Part shown: positions 5,601-7,374 of the stretch, piece by piece
Numbering within the stretch: position 1 is the first letter of the stretch
How the letters are laid out: each line of letters starts with the position of its first letter
DNA from: an uncultured Collinsella sp.
Lineage (GTDB): Bacteria > Actinomycetota > Coriobacteriia > Coriobacteriales > Coriobacteriaceae
Assembly: GCA_958428675.1 (NCBI GenBank)
Contig: CAUAGV010000082.1
Span: 1-7,374, forward strand
DNA: 7,374 nucleotides
Reading direction: 5' to 3'
The notes under the pieces: model-generated
Seen by the model: the letters and a program-made list of their open reading frames with translations, nothing else
Databases searched by the model: none
Told to the model about the DNA's origin: nothing
Program-made: the position numbers and the translations under genes

Positions 5601-5879
5601 CGCGTCCTTGGCGACAGCCGCCTGGACGGTCGCGGAATCGGCTCCCGCAGAGCCGCCGCCGGTTGCGCCGCCCTCGACCCCGCCGGTCGTCCCATTGCTC
5701 ACCGTGTTGCCGACCAGGTTGAATTGGTTGCGGATGGCCCCCGCCACGCCGGGTCCCGCGAACACGATCACCAGGCCGATGATGGCGATGATCAGGACGT
5801 ACTCGATGATAGATTGGCCTCGGAGGCGGGTTCTCCTAGGAGATACCCCCCCCCGAAGGTTAATTGCCGCTGCATGCAT
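5598..5879 (-). CDS. Flp/type IVb pilin-like prepilin, followed in frame by a DUF6273 domain
   Basis: 93 residues to TAG 5598-5600. The basic leader (residues 1-21, with RGGVSPRRTRLRG) ends in the Flp prepilin peptidase site: Gly21, then QSIIEY with Glu at +5 and Tyr at +6. A hydrophobic helix follows (about 24-46, IEYVLIIAIIGLVIVFAG), as in pilins assembled by Tad systems in the cell envelope. After FNLVGN comes a Gly/Ser/Thr linker and an Ala-rich start of a helix that continues, past two stops, into the DUF6273 part. ATG 5879 has GGGAG 6 nt upstream. A second ATG begins 4 nt later in another frame (5875). Codons 9-12 contain nine consecutive G, so one-base slippage would change the frame before the cleavage site. 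No prepilin peptidase or Tad ATPase gene is visible. The pilin-like N-terminus is well supported; whether the present product is functional is unclear. Confidence 0.82.
   Translation of the reverse strand: MHAAAINLRGGVSPRRTRLRGQSIIEYVLIIAIIGLVIVFAGPGVAGAIRNQFNLVGNTVSNGTTGGVEGGATGGGSAGADSATVQAAVAKDA
5832..5843. repeat. 12-bp perfect palindrome next to the homopolymer tract
   Basis: TCTCCTAGGAGA is fully self-complementary and ends 2 bp from the C9/G9 tract, inside the pilin leader codons (about residues 13-16). It may stall replication or be incidental to the AGG-AGA arginine pair encoded there. Confidence 0.55.
5846..5854 (-). repeat. G9 homopolymer in the pilin leader (C9 on the plus strand)
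   Basis: Nine identical bases at codons 9-12 of the prepilin frame. Runs of this length are classic slipped-strand mispairing tracts when near the 5' end of surface-protein genes. With G9 the ATG at 5879 is in frame with the pilin; with G10 the ATG at 5875 would be in frame; with G8 neither would be. No comparable mononucleotide run occurs in the other genes of the window. Confidence 0.85.
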
Positions 5880-5885
5880 TTGCGG

Positions 5886-5890
5886 CTCCC
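5886..5890 (-). promoter_or_regulatory. Ribosome binding site of the pilin-like gene
   Basis: GGGAG (within AAGGGAG) on the minus strand lies 6 nt before ATG 5879 and 10 nt before the alternative ATG 5875. It supports translation from this point despite the damaged downstream frame. Confidence 0.6.
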
Positions 5891-5952
5891 TTCGCTCAGG
5901 GTTTGTAGATACATCGCCGAGCGTAGGGCTATTTCAGATTTCTGCATCGGTC

Positions 5953-5967
5953 TTGCCGCAGCGGCAA
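5953..5967. repeat. 15-bp inverted repeat in the divergent intergenic region
   Basis: TTGCCGC (5953-5959) and GCGGCAA (5961-5967) are perfect complements around one base. It lies about 75 bp upstream of the pilin start, in the likely promoter region of the minus-strand locus. A small CGCC/GGCG hairpin (5983-5995 area) follows. Operator or cruciform-forming site are both possible. Confidence 0.5.
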
Positions 5968-6015
5968 ACGTAATTAACTAAACGCCTTCGCGGCGCAATC
6001 AACCGCTCACTCAAT

Positions 6016-6039
6016 CGAATTTGTTGCTCAACAAATTCG
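6016..6039. promoter_or_regulatory. 24-bp palindrome between divergent loci, candidate operator
   Basis: CGAATTTGTTG (6016-6026) and its exact reverse complement CAACAAATTCG (6029-6039) flank a 2-bp centre. It lies between the pilin start (5879, minus) and the small membrane protein start (6126, plus), the usual place for a shared operator of divergent genes. Such length without mismatch is unlikely by chance. No T-run follows on either strand, which argues against a terminator. I could not assign confident -35/-10 boxes to either direction. Confidence 0.6.
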
Positions 6040-6113
6040 CAGGTGAGGACAGTAGAATTGGTGTTATCGGAAGTGACGGATGACCGCCGGTGTCGAAGCT
6101 GGCGGCCGAGAAG

Positions 6114-6119
6114 AAAGGA
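6114..6119 (+). promoter_or_regulatory. Ribosome binding site deciding the start of the small membrane protein
   Basis: AAAGGA lies 6 nt before ATG 6126. The upstream in-frame GTG at 6090 has no such site and would add a charged dozen residues before the first membrane helix. Confidence 0.75.
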
Positions 6120-6125
6120 CCGAAA

Positions 6126-6374
6126 ATGAGAACTATGGAGCTGATAATCTTCTTCCTGCCTCTCCTGGCGATCGCCGCCAACATCTGCGGCGTGGCGGAG
6201 CTCGTTAAGATTGCCAGGGCCAAGGGGCATTACACCAATGACGCGGGAATCCTCTGGTTCATCGGCCTTTTCGGCACGGCGCTCATGGTCGGCCTGATCG
6301 TCTGCGCACTGCCAGACCGAGCTGCGCCGGCGCCCAGCGCAAAAACGGATGAAGACGCCCTGCCCGAGGTGTAG
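6126..6374 (+). CDS. Small membrane protein with two predicted helices, unknown function
   Basis: 82 residues from ATG 6126, chosen over an in-frame GTG at 6090 because of the well-placed AAAGGA. Two hydrophobic segments are visible: about residues 5-27 (LIIFFLPLLAIAANICGVAEL) and 41-62 (GILWFIGLFGTALMVGLIVC). They are joined by a basic loop (KIARAKGHYTND), which by the positive-inside rule would face the cytoplasm and leave the short N-terminus and the Pro/Ala/Asp/Glu-rich tail outside. No family is recognised. It is the first gene of a plus-strand pair: the next start comes 2 bp after its stop, and its tail carries that gene's ribosome binding site (GAGGTG, 6367-6372 area). Two of its three arginines use AGA/AGG, unlike the housekeeping genes. 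It may be a partner or helper of the downstream membrane-anchored DUF6273 protein. Confidence 0.8.
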   Translation: MRTMELIIFFLPLLAIAANICGVAELVKIARAKGHYTNDAGILWFIGLFGTALMVGLIVCALPDRAAPAPSAKTDEDALPEV

Positions 6375-6376
6375 AC

Positions 6377-7374
6377 ATGTCAAAGTACAAGATCGTCTAC
6401 CGCGACGCCAACCCCTCCTGGCAGGAACTCTGCCCCGTCAGGGTACTGGCCGTCCAGGTCTCCAGGGACACCGAGACGGGAGCTTGCTTCCTCCAGACAA
6501 AGATCGTCAACGTATCGACGAAACCCATCAGCCGCATAGAGTTCACGGTCGGGCTCGAGGGCGAGGGAGGGGAGACGGAGAACGTCGACTTCTCGCTCCT
6601 AGATGCCGACCTGCCCGCCGGCGAGGTGCTCAGGCCCAAGGCGGTGAGAATCAAGCTGTCTGTTATCACCGGCTCGCGTGCCGTTGTGACCCGAGCGGAC
6701 TGCGAGACGTCCTTCGACGACCCGGTCGACATCGATAGCCCCGCGCCACTCGCGCTCAACGGAATCGAGGAGTCGGAACGCGATGTCCTGCTCTCCGAGA
6801 TGGGCGCCGATGCCTGCAAATGCTCGGGTGTCCATTCCGAGCACGAGGGATGGTGGCAGTGCGGCTGCGGGGCGGTGAACCTCAAGCGCGGAACCTGCTG
6901 GAACTGCGGCGCCGTGCGCGAGAAACTGGCGGATCTGGAAGATGCCGCGTTCCTGGATGAATCCAGAAGGGACAGGGTCTACAAGACGAGCGTCGCGATA
7001 CTCGAGAAGGGCAACGGGAAGGAAGCTGAGGCCGCAAAGGAAAGCCTCGAGAGGCTGGCCGAGCAGGGATACGGGGACTCGGGCGAGAAGGCAAGAGAGG
7101 CCGGCGCGAAGATTGCGAACCTCTCCAAAAGGAGGAAGAAAATAGCCGTCGCGGCTGTCGCGGGCATCGTCCTGCTTGCCGTCATGGTCGCCATCTCGCC
7201 CCTGCCGTCCATGCTCGAAGCAAGGGCGGACATGAAGGCGGAGCAGGAGAAAATCGAAAGCGTCGCGATTGAGCAGACCGTCGAACTGGGAACATATTCG
7301 GGCGAGCTCTCGGCTTATACAGGAAAGGATATCGAGGGCCAACCGATTGAATGGATAGTCCTCCACAAGGAGGG
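6377..7374 (+). CDS. Zinc-ribbon membrane protein with C-terminal DUF6273 domain, 3' end cut by the window
   Basis: The frame is open from ATG 6377 to the window end (332 codons, no stop). GAGGTG precedes the start by about 6 nt. Residues 1-110 form a beta-rich region resembling small Ig-like domains (CPVRVLAVQVS, FLQTKIVNVSTKPISRIEFTV, SLLDADLPAGEVLRPKAVRIKLS). A zinc ribbon follows: W160-x-C162-G-C164, N168, C174-x2-C177, similar to RanBP2-type fingers, with an extra C147-x-C149 before it. Residues 203-245 resemble the helical repeat with a GYxDSxEKAxE motif common in DUF6273 proteins. A basic stretch (KRRKK) and one hydrophobic helix (about 256-273) place the preceding part in the cytoplasm and the rest outside. 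The end, from about 302 (ELGTYSGELSAYTGKDIEGQ, then PIEWIVLHKE), matches the opening of a DUF6273 domain. Function is unknown; a sensor or display protein is plausible. Twelve of 19 arginines are AGG/AGA. Confidence 0.85.
   Translation, partial: MSKYKIVYRDANPSWQELCPVRVLAVQVSRDTETGACFLQTKIVNVSTKPISRIEFTVGLEGEGGETENVDFSLLDADLPAGEVLRPKAVRIKLSVITGSRAVVTRADCETSFDDPVDIDSPAPLALNGIEESERDVLLSEMGADACKCSGVHSEHEGWWQCGCGAVNLKRGTCWNCGAVREKLADLEDAAFLDESRRDRVYKTSVAILEKGNGKEAEAAKESLERLAEQGYGDSGEKAREAGAKIANLSKRRKKIAVAAVAGIVLLAVMVAISPLPSMLEARADMKAEQEKIESVAIEQTVELGTYSGELSAYTGKDIEGQPIEWIVLHKE

Noticed and set aside
5182..5973. Long plus-strand open frame (263 codons) across the pilin region
   Set aside because: It is antisense to the prepilin and DUF6273 domain, which show clear motifs. 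It has no ribosome binding site and a Ser/Pro/Arg-biased composition typical of a complementary-strand shadow.
6599..7366. Long minus-strand open frame (255 codons)
   Set aside because: It lies opposite the zinc-ribbon/DUF6273 gene, which has a good start, a ribosome binding site and recognisable domains. The antisense translation has no motif.

Overview
The window looks like a chromosomal segment from a high-GC Gram-positive anaerobe, most likely class Coriobacteriia (Collinsella-like). This is inferred from the GC-rich, CGC/CGT-dominated housekeeping codons, the gene order, and the pairing of Flp-type pilin and DUF6273 (C-type-lectin-like) genes. No taxonomic search was possible. The window divides at a proline tRNA near 4.3 kb into a conserved left half and an accessory right half.

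Left half (1-4210): one tightly packed plus-strand operon. In order it encodes the end of ribulose-phosphate 3-epimerase (rpe), a NifS/IscS-type cysteine desulfurase, a Nif3-family dinuclear-metal protein, a coiled-coil protein with a C-terminal zinc ribbon, and bifunctional CoaBC of coenzyme A synthesis. Gaps are 6 bp and 2 bp, and two junctions are 4-bp ATGA overlaps, so co-transcription and translational coupling are likely. Cysteine connects two members: the desulfurase takes its sulfur, and CoaBC joins it to phosphopantothenate.

Middle (4211-4925): a promoter-like sequence, tRNA-Pro(GGG) with encoded CCA, and a strong intrinsic terminator. About 430 bp of non-coding DNA follows, rich in inverted and direct repeats. 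Then come a terminator facing the minus strand and a 12-bp tandem repeat array.

Right half (4926-7374): two divergent surface-protein loci. On the minus strand one reading frame joins an Flp/type IVb prepilin N-terminus to a C-terminal DUF6273 domain, but it is interrupted by TAG-GAC-TGA and carries a G9 homopolymer in its leader. On the plus strand a small two-helix membrane protein is followed 2 bp later by a long gene that runs off the window. That gene encodes an N-terminal beta-rich region, a zinc ribbon, one membrane helix and the beginning of another DUF6273 domain. The plus-strand genes use many AGG/AGA arginine codons, which coaBC lacks entirely, suggesting separate ancestry.

Most interesting reading: a candidate variable surface-display locus. 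A pilin anchor carries a lectin-fold tip, with a slippage-prone G tract at the 5' end, a stop-codon interruption in the middle, and a repeat array overlapping the 3' end. The sequence features are directly visible. Phase variation, C-terminal diversification and any functional link between the two loci are inference.
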